Below are positions 53,413-61,692 of a stretch of 64,000 nt of DNA, one piece after another (the stretch's first letter is position 1; every line of letters starts with the position of its first letter). The notes beneath the pieces were generated by a model. That model ran no database searches, had not been told where the DNA came from, and saw only the letters and a list, made by a program, of their open reading frames with translations. A program made the translations under genes and the position numbers. Origin of the DNA: Planctomycetota bacterium. Lineage in GTDB: Bacteria; Planctomycetota; Planctomycetia; Isosphaerales; Isosphaeraceae. The stretch spans positions 62,001 to 126,000 of the forward strand of contig JAQGHR010000052.1 of assembly GCA_028291545.1 (NCBI GenBank). The letters run 5' to 3'.

Positions 53413-53841
53413 ATGGACCCAAACTTGCCCACACGAGTTGTGCAATTCGTCTGTGAGTTCTGGCCAGTGCCTTCAGCCATGCTCCGGCCCGAGACCCGAT
53501 TAGATGAGGACTTGGGCATGACCGGTGACGATGCGGTGGAGTTCTTGGACGCATTCGCGGGAGCGTTTGAGGTCGATTTGACGGGCATCGAGTTTCACAA
53601 GCACTTTACACCGGAGTGCTTTCCCATTCTGTTCTGGCCTAAGGGACTCAAGGACGAGATGAAGGATCTTGGTAAGTATCCGGTAACAATCGGACATTTG
53701 ATTGATCTTGCGTCGGCGAAACGGTGGCTCTGTCCTCCTTACCACAGCTCAAAAAAGTGGCCGCCTTTACCCCCAGGTGGTGTTTGGGATCAAGAGCTGG
53801 ATGGTATCCCTGGCCCAAAGACTGACACGTCCACCTCATAG
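53413..53841 (+). CDS. DUF1493 family acyl-carrier-like protein
   Basis: Protein of 142 residues from ATG 53413 with GGAGGG 7-12 bases upstream. LRPETRLDEDLGMTGDDAVE followed by FLDAFAGAFEVDLTGIEFHK is the DUF1493 signature, a four-helix acyl-carrier-protein-like domain in which a D-D replaces the Ser-bearing DSL motif, so no phosphopantetheine site is expected. Members occur widely as single small genes with unknown function. Plus strand, alone between the hypothetical gene and minus-strand cluster. Confidence 0.75.
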   Translation: MDPNLPTRVVQFVCEFWPVPSAMLRPETRLDEDLGMTGDDAVEFLDAFAGAFEVDLTGIEFHKHFTPECFPILFWPKGLKDEMKDLGKYPVTIGHLIDLASAKRWLCPPYHSSKKWPPLPPGGVWDQELDGIPGPKTDTSTS

Positions 53842-54055
53842 CTGAGTCGAGGAGTCCCGTTCTGAACATCGTATTATATGATAATGTGCCGATAAGTGGA
53901 AAAGTCCATTTCTTCCCCAGTTTGCGGGCGGGGCCGAACCGGGGCCTCGGCCGATTGATTCCGTCCCCTCCCCACCCATGCACCCACCCATGGGACATCC
54001 ACGCACGCATTTACGGTTGACCCTCCCTGCGATCCTGTCCAGGACGGCGAGCAGG

Positions 54056-54087
54056 CATACGGATCAGGAATCGTCCTGATCCGTATG
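54056..54087 (-). terminator. 14-bp perfect stem-loop
   Basis: CATACGGATCAGGA (54056-54069), 4-base loop, exact complement 54074-54087. It lies 10 bp downstream of the minus-strand gene ending at 54097. Confidence 0.65.
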
Positions 54088-54096
54088 TCGGGTCGA

Positions 54097-54276
54097 TCAG
54101 CGAGCCTTTCGCTTGATTGCGTAGGCGGTCACAGTGGCCAGAATCACCAAAGAGGGGAATCCGACCTGGCCACTTGTGGCATAGAGCGCCGCGAGGATCG
54201 CGCTCACGTCCAAGGGGGCCGAATGATTGTTGCCACTCTTCTCTCGACCTGATTCAGGGATGGGTGCTAAACTCAT
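54097..54276 (-). CDS. Small membrane protein
   Basis: Protein of 59 residues starting MSLAPIPESGREKSGNNHSA at 54276, with GGAG about 12 bases upstream. The second half, ILAALYATSGQVGFPSLVILATV, forms one membrane helix followed by a basic end (KRKAR). A longer frame to 54381 exists but lacks a ribosome site. Single-pass small proteins of this type are frequent in phages (holin or membrane-regulator candidates); no function can be assigned. Confidence 0.5.
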   Translation of the reverse strand: MSLAPIPESGREKSGNNHSAPLDVSAILAALYATSGQVGFPSLVILATVTAYAIKRKAR

Positions 54277-54317
54277 CGCGGTTCTACTCCAGTTTTGAAT
54301 CCGGGGTGCGGGCCATC

Positions 54318-54350
54318 GGGCCGAGACGCGTTCACAGCGCGTCTCGGCCC
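54318..54350 (+). terminator. Rho-independent terminator (+ strand)
   Basis: GGGCCGAGACGCG / CGCGTCTCGGCCC with 7-base loop, followed by TCTTTTGTT. Orientation fits a plus-strand transcript, although no plus-strand gene ends nearby except the DUF1493 gene 480 bp upstream. Confidence 0.6.
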
Positions 54351-54503
54351 TCTTTTGTTGGTGTGGTACTCGCCATCCCAACGTGTCCGATTAGAGCATG
54401 TTTCCCCAACACGGAAACCCCAACTGGTGAGAAATTGGAGGAGGTAATATAGATAAGAGATTCTGGATAAAATGGGCGGTTGCGACGAAAGATCGTCGGA
54501 TCA

Positions 54504-54530
54504 AAAAGAAAAGCCCGCATGTGCGGGCTT
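54504..54530 (-). terminator. Rho-independent terminator of the recombinase transcript
   Basis: AAGCCCGCA / TGCGGGCTT (54511-54530) preceded on the plus strand by AAAAAGAAAA, which is a U-rich run on the minus-strand transcript. It ends the transcript carrying the serine recombinase and the small gene behind it; the stop codon of that small frame lies in the hairpin. Confidence 0.75.
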
Positions 54531-54786
54531 AATCGTCAATCGTCTTGTCGGGGGGGATCAAGTCTACGGGGCCATACAGACGGGCGAGACGGACCCGTTC
54601 TTCCGTGAGCTTCGCGAGGATTTCGCTCCATCGCTTACCGCCCACTGTTGCCTTCTCCAGATCCGCCCGTAGCGACTCTAGGCGGGATAGTACTCTCTTA
54701 TGCGGTTGCCGTCTCTGGGGTCTTAACACTCGTGATCCCCTCTCGTTGAAGAACCCGGCATACCTGCGCCGAAGTCCACTCGGCAC
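54529..54786 (-). CDS. Possible small coiled-coil protein overlapping the recombinase 3' end
   Basis: The only ATG is at 54786, inside the recombinase gene. The part beyond the recombinase stop (SRLESLRADLEKATVGGKRW, ILAKLTEERVRLARL) looks like a real charged helical protein, but has no good start of its own. Either it overlaps by 89 bp, or uses a rare start, or a frameshift joins it to the recombinase. The terminator directly at its stop supports translation. Unsure. Confidence 0.35.
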   Translation of the reverse strand: MPSGLRRRYAGFFNERGSRVLRPQRRQPHKRVLSRLESLRADLEKATVGGKRWSEILAKLTEERVRLARLYGPVDLIPPDKTIDD

Positions 54787-55426
54787 CCTTGGCGGTCTTA
54801 TGCCCTTCGGTGTTCAAGGCGTCGGCAATCGCTCGTTGGGTGCTACCCGATGCCTTCAATCGTAGGATTTCCGGGAGAAGGTCGGCAACGGAATTCCTCG
54901 CTTGGCTGACGAGCTTGGCATTGCCCTTGGCGGACCCTTTGGCCCTATCGGCGTCTGTCAGGCGGGAACCAACCAAAGCCGCCCCCAGCAAGCCGCCACG
55001 GGCCTTGTACGCGGCCAAGGCGGCTTTCGTCCGCTCGCTGATGCGGATCGCCTCATCTTCGGCGACGGCCGCGAGAATGTGAATCGTGAGCCGATTAGCC
55101 GTCGCGTTGTCGCAAGCCACGAAATCAACCTTGGATTCCATGAGACCCGAGAGGAAATGGACGTTGCGGGCAAGGCGGTCAAGCTTAGCGATGACGAGGG
55201 TAGCGCCGGACCGCCGCGCGTAAGCGATGGCCTTGGCGAGTTCGGGCCGATCGGCCCGCTTGCCGCTCTCGATTTCGGTGAACGATTTCAGGATCTCACC
55301 ACCAACCGCCCTGGCGTACCCTTCGACGGCGGTCTGTTGCCCTTCAAGACCGAGCCCGCTCTGACCCTGCGCCTTGGTCGAGACTCGGTAGTAGGCAACC
55401 ATCTTCGGATTGATCGTCGTGGCCAT
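54698..55426 (-). CDS. Serine recombinase (resolvase/invertase family)
   Basis: Protein of 242 residues. YYRVSTKAQGQSGLGLEGQQ places the nucleophile Ser at residue 16; ESGKRADRPELAKAIAYARR, VIAKLDRLARN and the later ERTKAALAAYKARG are the usual resolvase blocks. The C-terminal helix-turn-helix (STQRAIADALNTEGHK) binds DNA. It is short, so more like a resolvase or invertase than a large serine integrase. It could resolve multimers of the element or invert a segment such as the neighbouring tail genes. A perfect 14-bp inverted repeat (55463-55502) lies just upstream. Confidence 0.88.
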   Translation of the reverse strand: MATTINPKMVAYYRVSTKAQGQSGLGLEGQQTAVEGYARAVGGEILKSFTEIESGKRADRPELAKAIAYARRSGATLVIAKLDRLARNVHFLSGLMESKVDFVACDNATANRLTIHILAAVAEDEAIRISERTKAALAAYKARGGLLGAALVGSRLTDADRAKGSAKGNAKLVSQARNSVADLLPEILRLKASGSTQRAIADALNTEGHKTAKGAEWTSAQVCRVLQREGITSVKTPETATA

Positions 55427-55462
55427 GGCCGTTTCCCCCGTGGATTGTGTCTGACGAGGGCA

Positions 55463-55502
55463 TGCTACACTCCCTTCAATGTCCGGTCAAGGGAGTGTAG
55501 CA
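55463..55502. promoter_or_regulatory. 14-bp inverted repeat upstream of the serine recombinase
   Basis: TGCTACACTCCCTT (55463-55476) and AAGGGAGTGTAGCA (55489-55502) around a 12-base spacer, between the recombinase start and the tape-measure gene's stop. It may be a res/operator site for the recombinase or a terminator hairpin for the tail genes. Confidence 0.55.
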
Positions 55503-55546
55503 GAAAACGATCGGAATAATCTCTCCCGCCACAACGGCAGTCGGCA

Positions 55547-57733
55547 TTATGGGAATTGCGGATCAAGGTTCGGGAATCTCATATCATCCACGCTACCGTG
55601 GATCATATTGAGCCTCATCATCATCCGATCCTGAGAGGCTTGCATCTGGCGTTGAACGGCAAGGAATTTTTCCATCGCGGTCGCCATCGACTCGTTCAGC
55701 CCGTGGCCGCTCGCGTACATTGAAACGGCATCGTTGGCCATCTTCATTGCGGCTTGCGGGTTCGCCCCCTCGTTCATGAAGGCATTGCCCATTTGATTCC
55801 GCATGGCATCTTTGCGTTCGTTCGTCATCCGTCGCCCGGCCTTCACCTCTGCCTTCCCGGCCTTCGCCTGAGTGGCCTGTTGATCGGCATCGACCATGGC
55901 ACCGGCTGCACCCTGGAAATTGCTATCCGGGTCGATGGCCGATAGCTCGCCAGCAATCTTCCCGGTCTGTTTCGCCATCATCCGATCAACCATTTCATAG
56001 GCGACGTTGACTGCCTTCGCGGCCATGACGGGATCACTGTTCGCACCCTTGAATTCGGGTAGCTGGCCGATGATCTGCACGGCCTGGTCCCGCATGGCCT
56101 GAGCGATCACCTCGGGGTCTTGACCCTGCGCGGTCCGTTTCGTGATGGCGTCCCGCATCTGGTCGCCAAGATCGTTCTTGCCACCCAGGAGGGAGGTTGC
56201 ACGGGCCTTGGTGTCCTGTTCGTCTTCCCGCTCCTCTCGCGTCTTGGGTGGCCCATTGGCCTCTTGTCGTGTGAGCGATTCCTGATGGCGCTTCTCGGCC
56301 GCGATTTTCTCATTATGTTCTTTGAGGAGATCGCCCATCGCTTGTTGCGGCGTCAACCCTTTCTCTAACGCATGGTTCCTGACCTGGGCGATGAACTGCT
56401 TATTGGCGTCGGCGAAAACCTTGTCCAGGACGGACGCGTCCAGGTTCTTGAACCCGGCCCGATCTAGAGACTCCTGGACCTTCGCCTTGTCGATCGACTC
56501 GCCGCCCCATACCCGAGGGGCCATCTCTTTGAGGAGATGTTTCGCCATGTCGTCGGCCTGCTTTTTCCGCCGTTCCTTGCCCTTCTCTGTGAGTTCGTCG
56601 CTCTGCTTCTGATCTGCCTCATTGTCCTCTTTCTGTTGCTTCATCTCTTGCTGGCGTTCGGGGGTTGCTTCGTTGAGGTTCTGGACAATGTTCTTGTCGA
56701 ACGATCCAGGGGACTTGCTGATGTAGCCTTGGACCACCTTCATCTTGGTTGGATCGGTCTTGGCTTCGTCGAGTAACTGGGCTGCGCTCCTGACCAGATA
56801 GTCATTGGTCTTGTATTCGTTTTCCTTGATGAGTTTGGCAAGTTGTGTTTTCCATCGGTCGATCGTGTACGAGGATTCCATCCACGAGTTCGCGATAGAG
56901 TCTCGGTATTCCTGGATTTCCTGCTCTCGGTTGGCATCTCGGCCGAGACCTTGACCTTTCATCACCTCGGCAAGCTTGCCAGCGATCGGGCCAGCACCGC
57001 CCGACTCGGCATAGGCGCTATCGACCAGCGCCGCCCGGTCCTTCTCATCCTTGGATCGGCCCGCGAGGATCGCGTCCTGGTCGGCGTCCTGCTTCTTTCG
57101 GCGGGTCAACTCAGCCGTTTCCTCGGCCGTTTTATGCGTGATGTCGCCGAGTTGCTTGATCCGCTCTGCGTTCGACTCAAAGACGGTAATTCCCGAGGTC
57201 ATGGTCCCCTTGACCGCTTTGATCATGTTATCGTAATTCTTCCACGCATTGACCCCTAGCATGGTTCCCGCTGCGACGATGGCGATTCCGCTTGCGAGCG
57301 GACCGCTTCCCGCGAACGACGTGATGACGGGAACGACGTTATTCTGGACGGCTTGCAACCCATACTGTAAATCGTCCAGCGCGTAACTTAATTGGATCAC
57401 GCCTGCGCCCATGCCTCGGCTCGCCTGGTCGGCGGTCCGCATCTTGCGAACCATGGAATCTGTGATGATTCCATGGTTCTCCATGGCTGCGCTCGCGAGC
57501 CTGATCTGAGCGCCGAGTTCCGTCTGACGCCTTACGAGCGCGGCCGACGCTTGCTCATAGGCGTGAATGTTCCCCGTCGCCGAGTAGTTTATGGCCGCCG
57601 CTGCTAGCTGGGCATTGACCCTTCCAAGCTCGTCCTGAAGGTCAGTAATGGCCGTCTGACCGCGAACGTCGATTGCGTATTGAATCTGACGGATGGTCGT
57701 GTCGCCGAGTGATCCGAAGCCGCCGCTAATCAT
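55547..57733 (-). CDS. Phage tail tape-measure-like protein
   Basis: Protein of 728 residues with long coiled coils. Residues 1-145 are helical (LQDELGRVNAQLAAAAINYS), then a glycine/alanine-rich segment (PLASGIAIVAAGTMLGVNA) near 150-170 that could cross a membrane, then several hundred charged residues (RQQEMKQQKEDNEADQKQSD) and a helical end. This order, a coil, a small hydrophobic domain and a long helical stalk, is typical of tape-measure proteins that set tail length and span the membrane at DNA injection. The start overlaps the stop of the preceding tail gene by 4 nt. Confidence 0.65.
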   Translation of the reverse strand: MISGGFGSLGDTTIRQIQYAIDVRGQTAITDLQDELGRVNAQLAAAAINYSATGNIHAYEQASAALVRRQTELGAQIRLASAAMENHGIITDSMVRKMRTADQASRGMGAGVIQLSYALDDLQYGLQAVQNNVVPVITSFAGSGPLASGIAIVAAGTMLGVNAWKNYDNMIKAVKGTMTSGITVFESNAERIKQLGDITHKTAEETAELTRRKKQDADQDAILAGRSKDEKDRAALVDSAYAESGGAGPIAGKLAEVMKGQGLGRDANREQEIQEYRDSIANSWMESSYTIDRWKTQLAKLIKENEYKTNDYLVRSAAQLLDEAKTDPTKMKVVQGYISKSPGSFDKNIVQNLNEATPERQQEMKQQKEDNEADQKQSDELTEKGKERRKKQADDMAKHLLKEMAPRVWGGESIDKAKVQESLDRAGFKNLDASVLDKVFADANKQFIAQVRNHALEKGLTPQQAMGDLLKEHNEKIAAEKRHQESLTRQEANGPPKTREEREDEQDTKARATSLLGGKNDLGDQMRDAITKRTAQGQDPEVIAQAMRDQAVQIIGQLPEFKGANSDPVMAAKAVNVAYEMVDRMMAKQTGKIAGELSAIDPDSNFQGAAGAMVDADQQATQAKAGKAEVKAGRRMTNERKDAMRNQMGNAFMNEGANPQAAMKMANDAVSMYASGHGLNESMATAMEKFLAVQRQMQASQDRMMMRLNMIHGSVDDMRFPNLDPQFP

Positions 57734-58254
57734 GGTGAAGTCCAGAGGTTTCTGAATCGTTTGAAGATGCCCGAACCGCGCCCGGCCTCTTTCAGGCCCT
57801 CGGCTAGCTGATAGTCGGATTCCGCCACAACGATGGCGTCCAGGAGCGCAATCGTCATGGGCCGCATGCCGAGGATGTCACGGACCGGCAGACGTCCCGA
57901 TCCGTCTGCGTGATATTTGAGCCATTCGCAACCCGGCCACATGAGTCGGATTGACATTAGGTTAGGCTCAAATTCGAGGTCCACAACGAGGTTGCGGATC
58001 ACTCTGGCATCCGGTCCATGTTCGGCAAGAGGAGGTCCGGTCCCCTTCCGGCTTTTAAGCGTAGATGCCGCCAGTGGGGCCAGAGCGATCCCGTCCTTAT
58101 CCACCCCGTCCAGGCGATCGGCCCGGTTCGCATCGTGGATCGCATCGACGATCGTGGAGTGGATGGCTTCAAGGTCGGTCTGGAGATTGGCGAGATAGTC
58201 CAGCTCGCGAAGGATATCGACCGTTCCCGATTCTTCGACGTCGATGGAGTACAC
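57730..58254 (-). CDS. Phage tail completion/virion morphogenesis-like protein
   Basis: Protein of 174 residues (GTG start at 58254). DGIALAPLAASTLKSRKGTG followed by PPLAEHGPDARVIRNL is the pattern of Mu gpG-like/HK97 gp10-type tail completion proteins (PL-x-x-x-T-L, then a P-L-x-x-x-G stretch). It is directly upstream of, and coupled with, the tape-measure gene. With no head genes here, it supports tail-gene cargo on a satellite or a prophage remnant. Confidence 0.6.
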   Translation of the reverse strand: MYSIDVEESGTVDILRELDYLANLQTDLEAIHSTIVDAIHDANRADRLDGVDKDGIALAPLAASTLKSRKGTGPPLAEHGPDARVIRNLVVDLEFEPNLMSIRLMWPGCEWLKYHADGSGRLPVRDILGMRPMTIALLDAIVVAESDYQLAEGLKEAGRGSGIFKRFRNLWTSP

Positions 58255-58266
58255 GGGGAATCCTGG

Positions 58267-58485
58267 TCAGGGGGTTGTCGCGGTCAAATCTGCGATCCAC
58301 TCGCCATGCATCCCGAGGCGGTGTTCGTGGCCGCAAAGCATCTCTGTCAGCTCGGCCACCCGGCGCTCTAGAGCTTCAAGGCGCTCAATCTTGTCGCGAT
58401 TGCTCTCGATCAGTCTGGAGATCAGATCGTCTTGGGCAACGCGTCTGATTACGTCTTCGATCGAGACCCTGTCCCGAGTCATCAT
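58267..58485 (-). CDS. Small coiled-coil protein
   Basis: Protein of 72 residues, MMTRDRVSIEDVIRRVAQDD and IERLEALERRVAELTEMLCG, a coiled coil, then a GMHGEWIADL tail. It lies 13 bp upstream of the tail-completion gene and is co-oriented with it. No family recognised; possibly a tail-assembly accessory or a small regulator. Confidence 0.5.
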   Translation of the reverse strand: MMTRDRVSIEDVIRRVAQDDLISRLIESNRDKIERLEALERRVAELTEMLCGHEHRLGMHGEWIADLTATTP

Positions 58486-58491
58486 CAGTTC

Positions 58492-58683
58492 TCATCCTTC
58501 CTCGGTTAGAGCGTGCAGCTCGGCCAAAACTTGCTTGTATGCCTTGCGGACCGGATTCCGAAGAATCCTCGATAGGATCTTCACTGATGAGATTTTCTTG
58601 TGAGCGGACACGAGCCGAATCTGTGTCGCGATATCGCCGTCGATGCGGACCGCGACGTCTGCCCTTGCCTTAGCCTGGTTCAC
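58492..58683 (-). CDS. Ribbon-helix-helix-like small protein
   Basis: Protein of 63 residues starting at GTG 58683 (MNQAKARADVAVRI), with CGGAG about 11 bases upstream; a TTG at 58713 is less likely. ADVAVRIDGDIATQIRLVSA followed by SSVKILSRILRN is a strand-helix-helix pattern as in antitoxins and phage repressors. It is the first gene of the minus-strand tail cluster, so a regulator of that cluster is a natural guess. Confidence 0.55.
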   Translation of the reverse strand: MNQAKARADVAVRIDGDIATQIRLVSAHKKISSVKILSRILRNPVRKAYKQVLAELHALTEEG

Positions 58684-58764
58684 GATCAATCTCCGATGGT
58701 GGCAACGTGGCAATGTATTCCATCAGCGCGATTGAAACATAAACACACAGCGCGCGGCCCGACG

Positions 58765-58796
58765 GTTGTCGGCAAGTTGTCGGCAAGTTGTCGGCT
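58765..58796. repeat. Three tandem 11-bp repeats
   Basis: GTTGTCGGCAA at 58765-58775 and 58776-58786 and GTTGTCGGCT at 58787-58796. They sit in the promoter region between the minus-strand tail cluster and the plus-strand gene at 58979, so they are either operator/iteron sites. Confidence 0.65.
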
Positions 58797-58845
58797 AGGC
58801 GAGTCTGGATATTTTCACAACAGCCAAGTAAAAGTGTTCAACCTC

Positions 58846-58874
58846 TTGACATGAGACGATACAGTCCTTAGCTT
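58846..58874 (+). promoter_or_regulatory. Possible sigma-70-type promoter
   Basis: TTGACA at 58846-58851, 17-base spacer, TAGCTT at 58869-58874, upstream of the gene at 58979. The -35 is perfect and the -10 matches three of six positions. Confidence 0.35.
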
Positions 58875-58978
58875 AACCCCTCTCGGGACTGTGTCGTCCC
58901 GAAAATAGAATGGGGCGAGAGAGTGCTACGAACACTCGCCCGCCCCGGAAATCACCTTCTCAATCAAGGCGACTCCCG

Positions 58979-59440
58979 ATGAATTCTCGCATGCAGATCC
59001 GCCGCGTCAAGGCCGATGCCACGATCGAGCTATCCCGACTGGCGACGGGGCTTGACGACGCATGGGCCACCCAAGAGGCTTGGGTGGCTAGCCTTGACCC
59101 GATCGTGGGAGACACGAGCGATTCCCTTCCCGGACCCGTCGCGGCCGTCCTGGACGCCGAGGAGACCATGCGAGACGCGCTCCGATCGTCCGGCCGTCTG
59201 GCCACGATCTAGGGCGGAAGGCTCTACCTCGGTATCGAGGCGGTCAAAAAGCTCGGACAACGGGAATACGTCGTGGCACTGGCGATGAGCGATATCGTCC
59301 GATAAGACGATCTGGTCAATCGCTTCGACGGAACCGATGGGGAGGTCTTCGATGGAGAGGATATGGCCGTCTGGAATGCTGGCCGAATCGTTGCGGTTGT
59401 CCGCAGGGGGTTGGACGGCAAGCCGGTTGCCACCACGTTC
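58979..59440 (+). pseudogene. Small gene, possibly longer gene broken by in-frame stops
   Basis: From ATG 58979 (MNSRMQIRRVKADATIELSR) an intact 77-residue frame runs to the TAG at 59210-59212. In the same frame the reading continues GGRLYLGIEAVKKLGQREYV to a TAA at about 59303 and then DDLVNRFDGTDGEVFDGEDM to VATTF and TAA at about 59440. These segments look protein-like and the next terminator is at 59509, so a once longer gene may be decaying. A 77-residue gene followed by noncoding DNA is the alternative. Confidence 0.35.
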
Positions 59441-59508
59441 TAACCCATCCCCATCACTTCCACGACGAGGTGATCCCTGACCTACCCGCAATCGCCATTT
59501 TGAAGACG

Positions 59509-59540
59509 AGCCCCCCTGGCCTATAACTGGGGGGCTTTTT
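59509..59540 (+). terminator. Rho-independent terminator
   Basis: AGCCCCCC (59509-59516) / GGGGGGCT (59529-59536) followed by TTTT. It ends the plus-strand transcript near the right border of the element. Confidence 0.75.
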
Positions 59541-59704
59541 CATGCGCCGGAATCGACTACCGTTTCCTACCGTTTCGACTACCGGAATACTGCATAATCT
59601 CGACGTTTTTCGATCCGGTATAATAGTGTTTGCAAATGCGACGGCTTTCGGTAAGATGCTATGGCGTAAGTCTTTTTGTCGAGTTTAGGGGTTCCAAAAA
59701 GTCC

Positions 59705-59748
59705 GTCTTCTAAACCGTAGGTCGTTGGTTCGAATCCAACCGGGCGTA
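59705..59748 (+). repeat. att site: 3' fragment of tRNA-Arg(TCT), copy 2
   Basis: Identical to 47207-47250 over 44 bases. Upstream (AAAAAGTCC) has no tRNA character, so it also lacks the 5' half. Downstream begins sequence with chromosomal-type genes. It marks the right border of the right element. Confidence 0.85.
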
Positions 59749-59838
59749 CTCAGTTGTTAACCTTGCCGATTGCTGGACATGGCTCGCGTCTCGCGGTCGC
59801 TTTCGAGGTGATCGATCAAGACGCCACGACGATGATGT

Positions 59839-61692
59839 TCAGACACCGGCCCTGACGGTCTCCTCGATCGCGCCGTAGACGAGCGATTCCGTCTGGCGAC
59901 GATAGGTCCGTGCGTAGAGGCCGGCCTGACGCATCAGGTCGTCGTGTGTACCCGACTCGGCAATCTGGCCCGAGCACAGGACCACGATCCGATCGGCGTT
60001 ACGGACGGACGAGACCTTGTGCGAGACGACCACGCGTGTCCGGTCGGGTCGGTGCCTTGCGAGGGCGTCCTGGATGCGGGCCTCGGTCTCGGCATCGAGG
60101 GCGCTGGTGCAGTCGTCCAGGAGCAGGATGGCGGGCTCGGCGACGAGAGCGCGGGCCAGGGCGAGGCGTTGGCGCTGGCCGCCCGAGAGCGTGTGGCCGC
60201 GTTCACCGACCGGCGTGTCCAGGCCCAGCGGGAGCGAATCGATCAACTCAGCGAGATCGGCCGTCTGGACCGCATCCAGGATCGTCTTCCGGGTGGCCTC
60301 GGGATGAGCGTAGGTCAGATTCGAGCGGATCGTGCCCTCGAAGAGCAGGGCCTGTTGGGGGACCAGGGCCACGGCTCGACGGAGATCGGCCAGGGAGAAA
60401 TCGCGGATGTCCCGGCCACCCAGCAAGATCGACCCGTCTCCTTCGCCCAGGTCGTAGATCCGAGGGGCCAGGGCGAGAAGCGTGCTCTTCCCCGACGCGC
60501 TGGCACCGAGCACGCCGAGGGTCATCCCCGGCGAGATCTCCAGGTCGATCGCGGCGAGGGTCTTCCCTCTCGCCGGCCCGTAAGAGAAGGACACGCCGCG
60601 GTAGCTCAGCCCCCCGGTGAGACGATCGAGGCGGTGACGCGGGCCTGAGGTCACCGCAACTTCCGGTTCGTCGAGCACCTCGACGATCCGGCTCGCGGCC
60701 ACGGCCGTGGCGGCCATCGTGGGTTGGAATCCGGCGAGCCGGACGATCGGGTTGTACAGCTGGACCACCATCGCGTGGAACGCCAGCATCTCGCCCACGG
60801 TCATCTCGCCCCGACGGACCAGGACGACGCCCTCGACGACCACAAGGACGGTCCCGCAGCCGCCGATCAGGGTCGCAATGGCCCCCTGCCACGCGGATAT
60901 CCTGAGGCAGTCCCAGCCTATCTCTCGCTGAGCGTCGATCTGCCGATCCAGAGCCGCAAGCTCGACATCCTCCTTCGCGAAGGAGCGCACGACCCGGACC
61001 GCCGACAGACGTTCGCTCAAAAGCGAGCACAGAGCCGACGCCTGTTGTCGGGCGCGGCGCGATCGGTCCTGGATCACGGCCGCGAACTGGCGGTGGAAGA
61101 GTGCGTAAAGAGGTAGGACAACCAGGCAAGCCAGCGCCAGTTTCGGGCTCAACCAGAGCATCAACGCGGCGATCCCGACGCTCAGCACGAGGTCCGAAAT
61201 CAGGGTGAGCGAGCCGCCGTTGAGGAACAGGAGGAGCGACCCGACGTCGCCCGTCAGCCTCGCGAGGATCTGCCCGGTCTGGTGGCGGTCAAAGTACCGC
61301 ATCGCCTGTCTCTGGAGCTTGCGATGCAGGGCGTCCGTCAGGTCTCGAACGGCCTCCAGGGCGACGCGGGACATGATGGCCGCCGCCTTCCAGCCGAGCA
61401 GCATCCGACCGGCATGGCACGCGACCGAGGATGCCAGGACGGCCGCGAGCAGGCCGGCCAGCCTGCCGTTATCGGCGGAGGTACGAATCTCCCCGAGCCG
61501 AAAGAGCGGCAGCAGTTGATCGACGGCCCATCCTTGCAGGAGGGGGATGGGCAGGGCGAGGAGCGATTGAACAAGCATCACCACCAAGGCCCCCAGCATC
61601 GCAATTCGGTGGGGGCGGAGGAACTCGGACTCGACTCGACCGAGGGCCGACCAGGCCGGGCGAGTTTGACCGGCCGGCAAATCGTCGCGCAT
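59839..61692 (-). CDS. ABC exporter half-transporter (membrane plus ATPase domain)
   Basis: Protein of 617 residues. The first 320 residues are a six-helix membrane domain (LVLSVGIAALMLWLSPKLAL and others), followed by an ATPase with Walker A LGASASGKSTLL near 395, signature LSGGQRQRLALARAL near 500 and Walker B ILLLDDCTSALDAE. It is of the MsbA/multidrug or peptide exporter class. Its ATG overlaps the stop of the upstream ABC gene (TGATG), so the two form a heterodimer candidate. Substrate unknown. This is the first gene outside the mobile region. Confidence 0.92.
   Translation of the reverse strand: MRDDLPAGQTRPAWSALGRVESEFLRPHRIAMLGALVVMLVQSLLALPIPLLQGWAVDQLLPLFRLGEIRTSADNGRLAGLLAAVLASSVACHAGRMLLGWKAAAIMSRVALEAVRDLTDALHRKLQRQAMRYFDRHQTGQILARLTGDVGSLLLFLNGGSLTLISDLVLSVGIAALMLWLSPKLALACLVVLPLYALFHRQFAAVIQDRSRRARQQASALCSLLSERLSAVRVVRSFAKEDVELAALDRQIDAQREIGWDCLRISAWQGAIATLIGGCGTVLVVVEGVVLVRRGEMTVGEMLAFHAMVVQLYNPIVRLAGFQPTMAATAVAASRIVEVLDEPEVAVTSGPRHRLDRLTGGLSYRGVSFSYGPARGKTLAAIDLEISPGMTLGVLGASASGKSTLLALAPRIYDLGEGDGSILLGGRDIRDFSLADLRRAVALVPQQALLFEGTIRSNLTYAHPEATRKTILDAVQTADLAELIDSLPLGLDTPVGERGHTLSGGQRQRLALARALVAEPAILLLDDCTSALDAETEARIQDALARHRPDRTRVVVSHKVSSVRNADRIVVLCSGQIAESGTHDDLMRQAGLYARTYRRQTESLVYGAIEETVRAGV

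Larger units (their letters stand above)
47207..59748. mobile_element. Right integrative element, 12.5 kb, flanked by the tRNA-Arg direct repeat
   Basis: Bounded by the two identical 44-bp tRNA fragments. It carries integrase and DUF1580 protein at one end, then a P4-type primase-helicase, small genes, a DUF1493 acyl-carrier-like protein, a serine recombinase and two tail-type genes. No terminase, portal, capsid or lysis enzyme is recognisable. It is best described as a phage satellite or a reduced prophage. Its codon and base composition is slightly more AT-rich than the left island. Confidence 0.75.

Noticed and set aside
59030..59491. A 153-residue minus-strand frame at the right end of the element
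   Set aside because: It overlaps the plus-strand gene and lacks a ribosome site; the terminator at 59509 is oriented for the plus strand.
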